A stretch of 64,000 nt of DNA. Source: SZUA-35 sp964351995. GTDB taxonomy: Bacteria > Actinomycetota > Acidimicrobiia > Acidimicrobiales > SZUA-35. This document shows, in pieces, positions 41,308 to 49,935 of the stretch (the first letter of the stretch is position 1; each line of letters opens with the position of its first letter). Both the position numbers and the translations under genes were made by a program. The stretch covers positions 62,001 to 126,000 of the forward strand of contig CAYGQE010000005.1 in the NCBI GenBank assembly GCA_964351995.1, in the 5' to 3' direction. Below the pieces are notes generated by a model that worked only from the letters and a program-made list of their open reading frames with translations, searched no databases and was not told where the DNA came from.

Positions 41308-43496
41308 CAGCCGCCTTCTGGTGGTGGTTCGGTTGCGGGAGGTGTTGCCGGTGGAGCGGTCGCCGGAGGCGCAGTGACCGGAGGCGCCGTGGTGGGCGCA
41401 GGAATCGGGCACTCGCCCTCTTCGGGACGAGTGGAGCCGTCAGGGCAAGGCTCCGTGGTGGTCGTGATCGGCTTGTAGCAATCGTTGCCGTCAGAGTCGA
41501 CGGAGATGGTCGTGCCCTCGTTCTCGACGGTCGCGTCCTCGGCCGAACAGAAATCGACCTCGCCATCGACCTTGAGGAAGCGACCTCCGCCGTAGCTGTC
41601 AGGGTCGGCGAACTCGATCGTGTCGAGCAGGGCGTGGTAGCCGTTGTTGAACTGACCCCACGTCTGGGCTGGAACCGTGCCGCCGAAGATCGTGCCCCAG
41701 CCGGCAACGCCTGTCATCGGGATCTTCTCATCGGGATGACCCATCCATACCGCCGTGGTGATGTAAGGACTCGAGCCCACAAACCAGGCATCTTCAGAGT
41801 TCTGCGCCGTACCAGTCTTGCCGCCCGACGGCATGCCGTTGTCGAGTTGGGCCCGCCAACCCGTGCCGCTGCGCACGTTGCTTTCAAGGGTCTGCGTGAT
41901 CATCCGTGCGGTTTGCACCGTGACCGCCCGCCGACCATCAGGGCGGCGTTCGTAGATGACCTCACCATTGCGGTCTTCGATCCGTTCGATGTACCAGGGA
42001 GCGTTGTAGATGCCATCGTTGGCGAACGCTGCGTATGCAGCGGCCTGTTCGATGACGCGAACTTCCTTCGAACCAAGCGGCAGCGACAGCACAGCGTCGA
42101 GTGGCGACGAGATGCCAAGACGACGTGAGACCTCGATCACCTGGTCGTTTCCGACCACCTGTCCCAGCCGAACAAATGCACAGTTGTTCGATGATCGAGT
42201 GGCCGACGCAATCGAGATCCGAGCGCCGCTGCCACCCTTCACCTCGTAGGGGTCGGGTACGCCGCCGGGATTGTCGAAACTGCAAGGGCTGTCGCCCCGC
42301 ACCACGTCTGACGGGGTGTAGCCGGCCTCGAACAGGGCGGCCAACACGTAGGTCTTCATCGATGAGCCGGGCTGCCGCAACCCATCGACGGCAAGGTTGA
42401 ACTGTTCACGAGTGAATTCGTCGCCGCCAACCATTGCCAGGACGGCGCCGGTGGAATTGTCGATCGTGGCCATCGCAAGCGTGAACCCACGAGAATCGAT
42501 CGGCAGATTGTCGAGCTTGGCTTGCTCGGCCAGAGCCTGCGCCGCAGGATCGAACGTCGTGTACACCCGGAGACCTTGCGAATAGATGGCGGCGATGCGT
42601 TCGGCCGGGGTGTCGCCAATCGGGATGGCCGGATTCTCCTGCAGTTCCTTTTGTGCCTCGCGTTCGAAGTAGTCCGATGGCTTCGTGCTCAGCGGTGCAC
42701 TCCGCTCTTCCGGCAATTCGGAAAGATTGATCCGCTCGCCTTGGGCTTCGGTGATGAGCTCGAGTCCGACAAGCCGGTCGACCACCGTGGCTCGACGATC
42801 ACGTGCCCGCTCGGGACTGGTGACGGGGTTGGTGCTGTTGGGACTGCGGATGAGGCCAGCGAGCAACGCCCCTTCTTCCCAGCTCATCTGCTTCGGGTCC
42901 TCGTAGCCGAAGTAGACCTCGGCGGCTCCCTTGATGCCGTAAGCGCCCTGGCCGAAATAGACGGTGTTGAGATAGCGCTCGAGGATCTCATCCTTGGTGA
43001 ACTGCTCCTCGAGGCGAAGGGCATAGAACGCCTCGGTCTTCTTGCGATCGAAGCTCTGGTCGGAGCTGAGCAAGGCGTTCTTGACGAGCTGTTGGGTGAT
43101 GGTCGAGCCACCCTGTTCGATACCGCCCGCGCTGATGTTCTGAGCAAGTGCTCGGAAGACGGCGCGGTAATTGACGCCGTCGTGTTCGTAGAAGTCGTTG
43201 TCCTCCATGGCCAAGATGGCCGAGATGACTTCCTGCGGCATCTCATCGAGCGTGATCGATTCACGATTCTGCTCACCCACGAGGAGCGTCATGAAGTTGC
43301 CATCGGCGTCGTACATCGTGGACCGTTGAGCGAGCACATCGAGTTCGAGCTCGGCCGAGGTGTTCTCGGTGGCCGTGACCACATCGCCGAGCTGAGGAAT
43401 GATCGTCAAGGCCGCTGCTGAGGTCACTGACGCAACCGCAATCAGGATCAGCCCCAGCGAAGCGATGCGTTGAACAACCCGGAGCAGCGTGACCAC
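41307..43496 (-). CDS. Class A penicillin-binding protein (transglycosylase/transpeptidase)
   Basis: A 729-residue bifunctional peptidoglycan synthase: one N-terminal membrane helix (about 10-32), GT51 domain with the catalytic Glu in AMEDNDFYEHDGVNY and GGSTITQQLVKN, then a transpeptidase with SxxK (GSSMKTY), SxN (SSNNC) and KTG (GGKTGTAQ). The tail (from about 665) is a Thr/Pro-rich stretch with paired Cys, common in extracytoplasmic actinomycete PBPs. It polymerises and cross-links glycan strands outside the membrane. Part of a minus-strand run from 44464 to 39499. Confidence 0.93.
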   Translation of the reverse strand: MVTLLRVVQRIASLGLILIAVASVTSAAALTIIPQLGDVVTATENTSAELELDVLAQRSTMYDADGNFMTLLVGEQNRESITLDEMPQEVISAILAMEDNDFYEHDGVNYRAVFRALAQNISAGGIEQGGSTITQQLVKNALLSSDQSFDRKKTEAFYALRLEEQFTKDEILERYLNTVYFGQGAYGIKGAAEVYFGYEDPKQMSWEEGALLAGLIRSPNSTNPVTSPERARDRRATVVDRLVGLELITEAQGERINLSELPEERSAPLSTKPSDYFEREAQKELQENPAIPIGDTPAERIAAIYSQGLRVYTTFDPAAQALAEQAKLDNLPIDSRGFTLAMATIDNSTGAVLAMVGGDEFTREQFNLAVDGLRQPGSSMKTYVLAALFEAGYTPSDVVRGDSPCSFDNPGGVPDPYEVKGGSGARISIASATRSSNNCAFVRLGQVVGNDQVIEVSRRLGISSPLDAVLSLPLGSKEVRVIEQAAAYAAFANDGIYNAPWYIERIEDRNGEVIYERRPDGRRAVTVQTARMITQTLESNVRSGTGWRAQLDNGMPSGGKTGTAQNSEDAWFVGSSPYITTAVWMGHPDEKIPMTGVAGWGTIFGGTVPAQTWGQFNNGYHALLDTIEFADPDSYGGGRFLKVDGEVDFCSAEDATVENEGTTISVDSDGNDCYKPITTTTEPCPDGSTRPEEGECPIPAPTTAPPVTAPPATAPPATPPATEPPPEGG

Positions 43497-43534
43497 AGCG
43501 GAACAGGCTACTCAGGCGCGGGCCGCCGCGGGTG

Positions 43535-44464
43535 TCAGCCTGCTGGCAAGCTGCTCAGCGGATCGAGACCGCCGGAGATCGCAGCGCTGAACGTGGCTTC
43601 GACTGCACCGTTCTTCGACGCTGCGCCGGTGACAGCAAGCCCGAAGACGGTCCCTGACCCAGCACTCCCTGACCCAGCACTACGTGATCCGGTACTGAGC
43701 ACCACGATCGTGACGTGGTCGCCATCGACCTTGGTCGATCCGGCAAATCGTAATTCAGCATCCAAGCCAAGAAGATCGATGGTGGCTTCGGCCGTTGCGG
43801 CGTCGGCCGAAGACGCCGTGGCCCGCCCGGTCCGCGTCGTTCGACCAATGGCGAGTTCGACGGTTGCCGACGTTGATTCGTCGCCCGAGGTGACGACATC
43901 AACGGCGAGTCGAGCGGCCTCGGGAAGTGAGTCTTCGATCTCGGTCGCTCGAGCAGCAGAGCGAATGAGCCCAGCCAATTGGTTCTGTTCATTGTGATTG
44001 AACGGCCGTGAACGCACGACCGCTGTGGCAATCACCACGGGCCCGATCTTGTGACGGCCGAACAGCACGTTGAGGCGTCCGACGGGCACCTGCCCCTGCA
44101 CCGAGGTGCGCTCGGTCAGGCAGTTCCAGAGCCGACCGTTGACTTCGAACCCAAGGGGGTCGCTCGGAGCCCAAGACCCAGCCAGACGGGTCTGGAGAGG
44201 ATCGACCTCGCCATCGGCCCCGAGCCGCGCCATGAGCACGCCATCGGCGGCAAACGCTGACGACATCGTGTCGACTGCGAGCTCAGCGACGATGCGGCGG
44301 ACCTCCGGCGAATTCCGCCGAGCGGACGAGCCGAGGAGAGCCGAGACCTCCTTGGCCGGCGAATGTCCGGCCACATCTCCGAGAATGCCGCTCAAACCAC
44401 GGCCGAGACCGGAATTCGATGAAACGCCAGGAGCATCCCCTTGGCCCATTCGCTGAGCAGTCAA
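43535..44464 (-). CDS. Hypothetical GAF-like protein
   Basis: A 309-residue protein not firmly recognised. The first 35 residues hold GLGRGLSGILGD, which resembles the N-terminal tag of ParB-like proteins. Residues 50-195 have the alternating pattern of a GAF-type sensor domain (VGRLNVLFGR...VVIATAVVRSRPFNHNEQNQLAGLIR). The C-terminal third is Ser/Gly/Ala-rich with a short repeat. An internal ATG at residue 6 could be the true start. Upstream of the PBP gene by 38 bp; possibly a cell-wall regulatory partner, but that is only position-based. Confidence 0.6.
   Translation of the reverse strand: MTAQRMGQGDAPGVSSNSGLGRGLSGILGDVAGHSPAKEVSALLGSSARRNSPEVRRIVAELAVDTMSSAFAADGVLMARLGADGEVDPLQTRLAGSWAPSDPLGFEVNGRLWNCLTERTSVQGQVPVGRLNVLFGRHKIGPVVIATAVVRSRPFNHNEQNQLAGLIRSAARATEIEDSLPEAARLAVDVVTSGDESTSATVELAIGRTTRTGRATASSADAATAEATIDLLGLDAELRFAGSTKVDGDHVTIVVLSTGSRSAGSGSAGSGTVFGLAVTGAASKNGAVEATFSAAISGGLDPLSSLPAG
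43651..43695. repeat. 15-bp tandem repeat in GAF-like gene
   Basis: Two perfect copies of TCCCTGACCCAGCAC (43651-43665, 43666-43680) and a degenerate third (43681-43695), giving an in-frame SAGSG-type repeat near the C-terminus. Confidence 0.8.
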
Positions 44465-44576
44465 CTCATTCCTCCATCAAGCGACATGCATGTGACGATG
44501 CGTCGCGTTGTCAGCCGGACCGTAGCCGGTTCCCTCGAAGAGTCATGGCCAGGATGGTCTCGGCCCTTGAGGAAGC

Positions 44577-45320
44577 TCACCCGACGCCGCAGTCGCTGAG
44601 TGCCGGAGCGACGGCAGCTGTTCCGGCACGAGTGACTTCGAGAAACTCGCTGACCACATCTGCGGGAATCGCCAGGCTCAAGCCGGTCGTCTGATCGAAG
44701 CCGGACAGAATCGCAATGACGTTGCCAGACTCGTCCAGCACGGGACCGCCCGAGTAACCGCCCCGGGTCTGGGCATCGATCAGCAACACGTCGACGCCGT
44801 ACCCATAGGCGCCTCCGGGCACCCGGGCCGACACAACGCCGAATTGGATCTCGATGCCGCCACCGTCGGCATGACCAGCCAGGGTCACCGAACGCCCGAC
44901 GATCGACTCTGCCATCACATCCGCATCGCTGGCCAAGACCAACGACACACCCGCTGGCTGTTCAGCTGCGGCAAGATCGCTGCCGATGTCAACTGAAACA
45001 ACGGGAAGCACGATCGGGTCGATCGGTTGGTCAGCTTTCACATCAACCGCGCCCTCGACCACGTGGGCGTTCGTGAGCAGCCAACCATTGATGATCACCC
45101 CGCTACCGAGGACCACGCGCCCACAGTCGTTTGCTGAGACTCGCAGTGTTGCTTGCTGGGCGAGCGCACGAAGTTGCACCGGCGGCAACGCCGGCCGTTC
45201 CGGCGCCGAGGCGCTGGGCGCAGCGAGGCGGGCGATCGTCGCGAACACGACAACACTCACAGCGAGGACTGCGAGGATGAAGCGAATCGAGTGAGTGCTC
45301 GCGGGGATGGTCTGTTCCAC
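44577..45320 (-). CDS. Membrane-anchored trypsin-like serine protease
   Basis: A 247-residue protein with one N-terminal membrane segment (about 10-33) and a chymotrypsin-fold domain showing the triad as TNAHVV (His), SDLAAAEQP (Asp) and GGYSGGPV (Ser). No PDZ domain follows, so it is the short type rather than HtrA/DegP proper. Two cysteines (CGR and C-terminal DCGVG) could form a disulfide. Likely works outside the membrane in protein quality control. Confidence 0.82.
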   Translation of the reverse strand: MEQTIPASTHSIRFILAVLAVSVVVFATIARLAAPSASAPERPALPPVQLRALAQQATLRVSANDCGRVVLGSGVIINGWLLTNAHVVEGAVDVKADQPIDPIVLPVVSVDIGSDLAAAEQPAGVSLVLASDADVMAESIVGRSVTLAGHADGGGIEIQFGVVSARVPGGAYGYGVDVLLIDAQTRGGYSGGPVLDESGNVIAILSGFDQTTGLSLAIPADVVSEFLEVTRAGTAAVAPALSDCGVG

Positions 45321-45393
45321 CGAGAGCGACGGTAGAAGGTCCGAGGTGCGCCGGCATCAGCAATCCCACTCACTGGACTCGACTCGGTCTGGC

Positions 45394-45813
45394 TCAAGCC
45401 TTCGGGTCAGCTGGGTTGAAGTTCCGCTTGTCATTGCGCAGCCGGGCAATGCCGTCATAGATGGCCGCTTCGAGGGCCGGGCTGATTCGGTGGAACACGA
45501 CCCCGTAAAGAACGAGGCCATCGTCGCCGGTCCGGATGTTGCGAACCTGAACAGTGCCGGGTTCTCCGCTGAGGCGAATGTCGATTCGTGAACCCGTCTT
45601 GATCGCCGAACTCGCTGGCGCCCGGACGAGAGCTCCAGCAACGGAGAGGTCCAGCAGCTCGGCTTCAACCGTCTTCTTCCGGTTGGGAAGGACACGGCCA
45701 CCTTGCGGCGCGGACCACTCGACGGTGACCCCGGCCACCCGGTACCTCACCGACAATCGCGGCATCGCGGCGAGAGCGGCTGTTGCATCAGATTGTCGAA
45801 CCATCTCCTTCAT
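45394..45813 (-). CDS. PilZ-domain protein (cyclic-di-GMP binding)
   Basis: A 139-residue protein with the cyclic-di-GMP motifs RLSVRYR (RxxxR) and DLSVAGALV (D/NxSxxG), covering residues about 18-125 as one PilZ domain. It is a stand-alone receiver that would alter a partner on binding cyclic-di-GMP. The ATG at 45813 is chosen because the longer reading frame upstream is antisense to the PhyH gene. Divergent from that gene with a 57-bp gap. Confidence 0.83.
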   Translation of the reverse strand: MKEMVRQSDATAALAAMPRLSVRYRVAGVTVEWSAPQGGRVLPNRKKTVEAELLDLSVAGALVRAPASSAIKTGSRIDIRLSGEPGTVQVRNIRTGDDGLVLYGVVFHRISPALEAAIYDGIARLRNDKRNFNPADPKA

Positions 45814-45870
45814 GACTAGATGTATCGGCGATCGAGCCGGGGACTTGATGGGTTGCTTTACCCTTCTCCC

Positions 45871-46662
45871 ATGTCTGACATGATCATTGAAGGCGACTTT
45901 CAGCGAGATGGCGCCGTGTGCGTGCGCGAAGCGTTCAGCCCTCAGCAAATGTCGCTTGCCACAGCGGCAATCGAAGCGAACCTCTCGGCGCTGTCTCCGT
46001 TGGCAAAACGTGCGAGTGCTGCCGACGACGGCGCCTTCATCGAAGACTTCTGCAATTGGCAACGAATCCCGGCCATGGAGTCCTTCATCAAGACTTCGCC
46101 TGCTGCGGCGATTGCTGCGGAACTGATGCGTTCTTCGACGGTCCGCTTGTTCCACGACCACGTTCTGGTCAAAGAACCGGGAACCAAACAACGAACCCGA
46201 TGGCACCAGGACTTGCCTTACTACAACATCGACGGATCTCAGCACGTCAGCATGTGGTTGCCCGTCGACCCTGTTCCACGATCGTCGTCGCTCGAGTTCA
46301 TTGCGGGCACCCACAACGGGCCCTGGTACCTCCCTCGAACGTTCCTCGATGAACAAGCCAAGTGGTTCCCGACGGGCAGCCTGGCCGAGCTCCCCGACTT
46401 CGAAGACGCAGACCAGTGGACGGTCATCGGTTGGGAATTGGAACCCGGCGATGCCGTCTTCTTCGACATGCTGACCGCGCACGGCGCGGGCGGCGTCGAT
46501 GGCCCGAACCGGCGTCGGGTCTTGTCAGTACGTTTCCTCGGTGACGACATCGTCCACGCTCCACGACCCTGGACCACCTCTCCCCCGTTCGAGGGACTGC
46601 AGATTCCCGCAGGTGAGCCAATGAACGACGAACGATTCCCGGTGCTCCTCAGTCGTCGTTGA
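45871..46662 (+). CDS. Phytanoyl-CoA-dioxygenase-family Fe(II)/2OG oxygenase
   Basis: A 263-residue enzyme with the Fe-binding HxD (RWHQDLPYY), the distal His (LTAHGAGG) and the 2OG Arg in RRVLSVRFLGDD. The PhyH family includes lipid, alkaloid and ectoine hydroxylases; the substrate is not readable. Converges with the amidohydrolase and overlaps its end by 14 nt. ATG 45871 chosen; the longer frame from 45820 lacks a ribosome site. Confidence 0.85.
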   Translation: MSDMIIEGDFQRDGAVCVREAFSPQQMSLATAAIEANLSALSPLAKRASAADDGAFIEDFCNWQRIPAMESFIKTSPAAAIAAELMRSSTVRLFHDHVLVKEPGTKQRTRWHQDLPYYNIDGSQHVSMWLPVDPVPRSSSLEFIAGTHNGPWYLPRTFLDEQAKWFPTGSLAELPDFEDADQWTVIGWELEPGDAVFFDMLTAHGAGGVDGPNRRRVLSVRFLGDDIVHAPRPWTTSPPFEGLQIPAGEPMNDERFPVLLSRR

Positions 46663-47887
46663 TGCCCGCGTTCATCAGGCCGTCCCGCACCACTCCAGCC
46701 TGGATGACGGTGTTGACCCGTTCGCGAAGACCAGCCAACGCCAGCTCGGGGCCGTCCCACACCACGAGGTCGGCGAGCTTGCCCGTCTCGATCGTGCCGA
46801 CCTCGTTGTCGACACCCATCAGCTCGGACGCAACCCTCGTTGCTGACTCCCACACGTGCTCGGTGGTCATCCCCAACGATTCCATCAAGGGCAGCTCGTT
46901 CAGATTCTGTCCGTGCGGCGTCACACCGGCATCGGTGCCCATTGCGATCTTCACCCCGGCATCGATCGCTTTCGAGACCGATGTTCGGTGGACGTCTACC
47001 ACTTGAGCGGCCTTCTCCAATGCGTAGGCCGGCACCTCGACCCCTCGGTCGACGGCGTCGAGCACACCTTGGGGCGCGATGAGCGTCGGGACGAGGTAGG
47101 TCCCGGCGTCGAGCATCATCTGAATTGCCTCGTCGTCGAGGAAAATCCCGTGCTCGATGGAACGGATGCCAGCCCGCACAGCGTTCTTGATGCCATCAGT
47201 CGCCTGGGCATGGGCCATCACGAACAGGTCAGCAGCCGTTGCCTCGGCAACGAGCATGTCGAGTTCTTCCGCCCGGAAGTGAGCATGTTGAGGGTCGTCT
47301 CGCGGCGAGATGACACCGCCTGAGGTGCAGACCTTGATGACGTCGGCGCCGGCACGGATGATCTCGCGTACCCGCACTCTCATCTCTTCTGGCCCATCGA
47401 CCACGCAACGAGGACGACCCGGGTGCTCGTCGAGCATCCCGGGCATGTGTGCCCCGCAGACTTCCCACGAGTCGGCGTGGCCCCCGGTCTGGGAAAGGAT
47501 CGTGATGGCGATCTGCATTCGAGGTCCGAGGATCAAGCCCTGTTCCTGCGCTTCTCTCACGCCGAGGTCTGCGCCGCCGGCCTCGCGAACACTCGTGATG
47601 CCGCAGGCCAGGGTGCGCTTCATCCGTTCAGCCGCTTGATAGAAGTTCAACGAGAACGGCGTTCCAGCGTGGGCGCTTGGGCTGAAATTGCCGTCAGCCA
47701 TGAAGTGCACGTGGCAATCGATCAGACCGGGCGTGATGAGCTTGCCGGTGCAGTCGATTTCTTCATCACCGGAGAGACCGGTACCGACGGCGACAATCCG
47801 ATCGCCTTCCATCGCAATGTCGTTCACGCGTTGAGCGGCTCCCGTTCCATCGAAGATCGAGCCATTGCGCAGGACGGTTCGTGCCAT
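46649..47887 (-). CDS. Metal-dependent amidohydrolase (imidazolonepropionase/prolidase-like)
   Basis: A 412-residue amidohydrolase-superfamily enzyme: metal ligands HVHF (about residues 59-62), a Lys in DVIKVCTSGG that may be carboxylated, His residues in MAHAQ and SIEHGI, and the catalytic Asp in MGTDAGVTPHG. Members act on cyclic amides, dipeptides or carbamates; this sub-group (with ITSVREAGG and QTGGHADSW) is widespread in actinomycetes with unclear substrate. Begins at an ATG and is followed (outside it) by a short tandem repeat at 47911. Confidence 0.87.
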   Translation of the reverse strand: MARTVLRNGSIFDGTGAAQRVNDIAMEGDRIVAVGTGLSGDEEIDCTGKLITPGLIDCHVHFMADGNFSPSAHAGTPFSLNFYQAAERMKRTLACGITSVREAGGADLGVREAQEQGLILGPRMQIAITILSQTGGHADSWEVCGAHMPGMLDEHPGRPRCVVDGPEEMRVRVREIIRAGADVIKVCTSGGVISPRDDPQHAHFRAEELDMLVAEATAADLFVMAHAQATDGIKNAVRAGIRSIEHGIFLDDEAIQMMLDAGTYLVPTLIAPQGVLDAVDRGVEVPAYALEKAAQVVDVHRTSVSKAIDAGVKIAMGTDAGVTPHGQNLNELPLMESLGMTTEHVWESATRVASELMGVDNEVGTIETGKLADLVVWDGPELALAGLRERVNTVIQAGVVRDGLMNAGINDD

Positions 47888-47910
47888 TGCCCGATCGTGT
47901 CATGACTCTG

Positions 47911-47979
47911 CCCGAAGACCAACTGCCCGAAGACCAACTGCCCGAAGACCAACTGCCCGAAGACCAACTGCCCGAAGAC
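47911..47979. repeat. 15-bp minisatellite, four full copies plus one partial
   Basis: CCCGAAGACCAACTG repeated perfectly at 47911-47970 and partly at 47971-47979. It sits 24 bp upstream of the amidohydrolase start and 58 bp downstream of the LiaF-like gene. It is open in both directions (LPEDQ on plus, VFGQL on minus) but neither frame looks like a gene. Copy number is likely to vary between strains. Confidence 0.93.
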
Positions 47980-48036
47980 GAGAGAGCGGCGACGCTGCTC
48001 ATCTTCGAGGCCGCTCATCCTCGACGTCGATCGAGC

Positions 48037-48708
48037 TCAGGAAGCCTCGGTCGATGCTGTCTCGGCGACACCCTCGCCATCGGGCTCGGGAGTGATCTCA
48101 TCGGCTTCGGCTGTTCCACGTGAAGCTTCTGCTCTTGCGTCCGGGCGCCCGGTCTCGGTACGCCATTGCGCGATCTCGTCGCGCAGCGCCGCCTGTTCAG
48201 CCTGCGAGGCTTCCTCGCTGACCGCGGCTGCATCGGGCGCTGCCGGCGGATCCGCAACGGGGGGAGAAGCTGCCGCCTCTCGGGTGGCATCGAAGACCTC
48301 GACCGCTGGCGGTGAGAGTTCCGAGGTGAGTTCCGGCTCGGGCTCGGGCAAGAGTTCGTTGATCCGAACTCGGCCGAACATCGCAAACCAGCTGATGTCG
48401 AGCGGCGCCAGAACGTTCTGGGTGACGTCTTCTGACTTGTCTGACGGAATTTCGACCTCGGAGGAGGCAAGCAACGCAATGCCAGATGGCTCGACATCGC
48501 AACCAGGAGGCAAAACGATCGAGACCGATCCGAACAGGGCAAAGACCGTCATGCTCAACTCGTCGTCATCTTCGTCCACGTACGCCCGCGAGAGATCGAG
48601 TACGCATCGCCCGAAAACGGCAATCACCAGCGAGTCATCGGCCAGCTTCCAACGTCCTGCACGCAGTGTGCGGCCGAGAACGGCAACTACTTTTGCGGTG
48701 TAACTCAT
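48037..48708 (-). CDS. LiaF-C-terminal-like protein with acidic tail
   Basis: A 223-residue protein. Residues 1-85 match the cell-envelope-stress LiaF/DUF2154-type beta repeat (VVAVLGRTLRAGRWKL, VIAVFGRCVLDLSRA, MTVFALFGSVSIVLPPGCDVE), with a further unit around FAMFGRVRI. No membrane segment is present, unlike LiaF itself. The C-terminal half is an Ala/Pro/Glu-rich disordered tail. Possibly a cytoplasmic-side bactofilin-like or LiaF-like sensor; function unproven. Confidence 0.72.
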   Translation of the reverse strand: MSYTAKVVAVLGRTLRAGRWKLADDSLVIAVFGRCVLDLSRAYVDEDDDELSMTVFALFGSVSIVLPPGCDVEPSGIALLASSEVEIPSDKSEDVTQNVLAPLDISWFAMFGRVRINELLPEPEPELTSELSPPAVEVFDATREAAASPPVADPPAAPDAAAVSEEASQAEQAALRDEIAQWRTETGRPDARAEASRGTAEADEITPEPDGEGVAETASTEAS

Positions 48709-48953
48709 GCTCGGACACTCATTGCGGGCTCCACCTTCCTGGGTGAAGCTTCGGAGTTGGCGCAGCCGCTATGAGGAGCTGATCGCCACGCAAGAACCGC
48801 CCGGCATGGGCGTGCGCCGTGGGCAGAGCCTGGTGCGGACGCCACCGCAGATGACCCAATGCGTTGGGTCCAGCCGGTGCCATCCCAGTCGCGCTGATGT
48901 CCGTCGGGCGTCGGGTACCAGCCGGGACGAACCGGAGGTTGCTCGCTCGTCAG
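48705..48953 (-). CDS. Small DUF2510 protein, possibly decayed
   Basis: About 82 residues. The N-terminus is a clear DUF2510 module (RPGWYPTPDGHQRDWDGTGW), which in actinomycetes usually precedes a membrane helix. Here the rest is an Ala/Arg/Ser-rich stretch with no hydrophobic segment, so it may be truncated or frameshifted. No ATG, GTG or TTG fits; a CTG at 48953 overlaps the preceding LLM stop as CTGA. The stop overlaps the ATG of the LiaF-like gene by 4 nt. Confidence 0.5.
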   Translation of the reverse strand: MTSEQPPVRPGWYPTPDGHQRDWDGTGWTQRIGSSAVASAPGSAHGARPCRAVLAWRSAPHSGCANSEASPRKVEPAMSVRA

Positions 48954-49894
48954 GGTTTCGGCGGCGGCAGACGGTCGGATGTCATGACGGTCGAGACAAA
49001 TCGGCGTCGAACCTCGCCGCACGACGCAATCGTTTCGATTGCTTCACCGTCGTCATCGCTCATGCACCGAATGATCACATCGGACACCCCCATCTCCGCG
49101 AATGCAGCGAACTGCTCGACCGCATCGTCGATCCCACCGATCACGACGTTTTCGGTCTGCATGCCTCGGTAGCCGCGAGCAAGAATCTCGGCTCCAGCCG
49201 ATCGGGCTCGGTCACCATCAGCCAACACGAGCACGTCTTTGCGAAGCACGGTTCGCGGCGGAGTCCCGGCAATTTCACAGAACGACTCGTAGGTCCGCAT
49301 CGGCTTCTCGAGGTCGCCGGGCGTCAGATGCGGGACGGTGTACCACGCGTCGCCCACGGTCGCGGCGCGCTCGAGCGCCTTGTCAACCCCCGCCCCGATC
49401 CACCACTCGACTCCAACCGGCGGCAGCGGACAGATCGAGGCGTCGACGATGCCGAACGGCTCGCTGCTGGCCGTCTCACCGGCGAGGAGCGCTTTGATCA
49501 CCCGGATGCTCTCGTCGAGTGCAATGCCTCGGGTCTGCAGCGATGCCCCGACCGCATCGAACTGTTGTTGGCCTGTGCCGATGCCGGTCTGGATGATGAA
49601 CGGAACGTCGCTCATCGTCGCAAGCGTGGCCACCTGCTCAGCGACCAACACCGGATGCCAGAGGGGCAGTAAGAAGAGGCAGCCGACCGGACGGGCGGCG
49701 GACACGTCAGCCATGATGCGGCCGAGCATCGGCACGTTCTGGAAGTACGGCGTCGGCGTTGCATGGCGGTCACCCATGGTGATCGAGTCGAGGCCGACGT
49801 CGTTGGCCGCCTTCGCTCTGGCGATGATGCTTCGGGCACCGGCAGCGTGGTCGCCGTCTGGTCGGGAAGAACTGAGCGAGAGACCGATGCGCAT
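48950..49894 (-). CDS. LLM-class flavin-dependent (F420-type) oxidoreductase
   Basis: A 314-residue luciferase-like TIM barrel starting MRIGLSLSSSRPDGD, with ITMGDRH near residue 40, LPLWHPVLVAEQVATL, and GTGQQQFDAVG in place of the usual flavin-contact GxG region, then WWIGAGVDKALERAA. In actinomycetes such enzymes mostly use coenzyme F420. Substrate unknown. Divergent from the DAO-family oxidase by 41 bp. Confidence 0.83.
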   Translation of the reverse strand: MRIGLSLSSSRPDGDHAAGARSIIARAKAANDVGLDSITMGDRHATPTPYFQNVPMLGRIMADVSAARPVGCLFLLPLWHPVLVAEQVATLATMSDVPFIIQTGIGTGQQQFDAVGASLQTRGIALDESIRVIKALLAGETASSEPFGIVDASICPLPPVGVEWWIGAGVDKALERAATVGDAWYTVPHLTPGDLEKPMRTYESFCEIAGTPPRTVLRKDVLVLADGDRARSAGAEILARGYRGMQTENVVIGGIDDAVEQFAAFAEMGVSDVIIRCMSDDDGEAIETIASCGEVRRRFVSTVMTSDRLPPPKP

Positions 49895-49935
49895 CTGCCC
49901 AGCCTGCCACAGCTGGCGGCATCTAGGATCTGCCC

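Noticed and set aside
45394..46482. Long 362-codon version of the PilZ gene
   Set aside because: The extra N-terminal part is antisense to the PhyH dioxygenase; the PilZ domain starts at the ATG at 45813.
47824..48018. Minus frame with five VFGQL repeats
   Set aside because: Only the repeat read in another frame; overlaps the amidohydrolase start.
47902..48123. Possible small gene starting in the 15-bp repeat (LPEDQ repeats)
   Set aside because: Its second half is antisense to the 3' end of the LiaF-like gene and it has no ribosome site or family.
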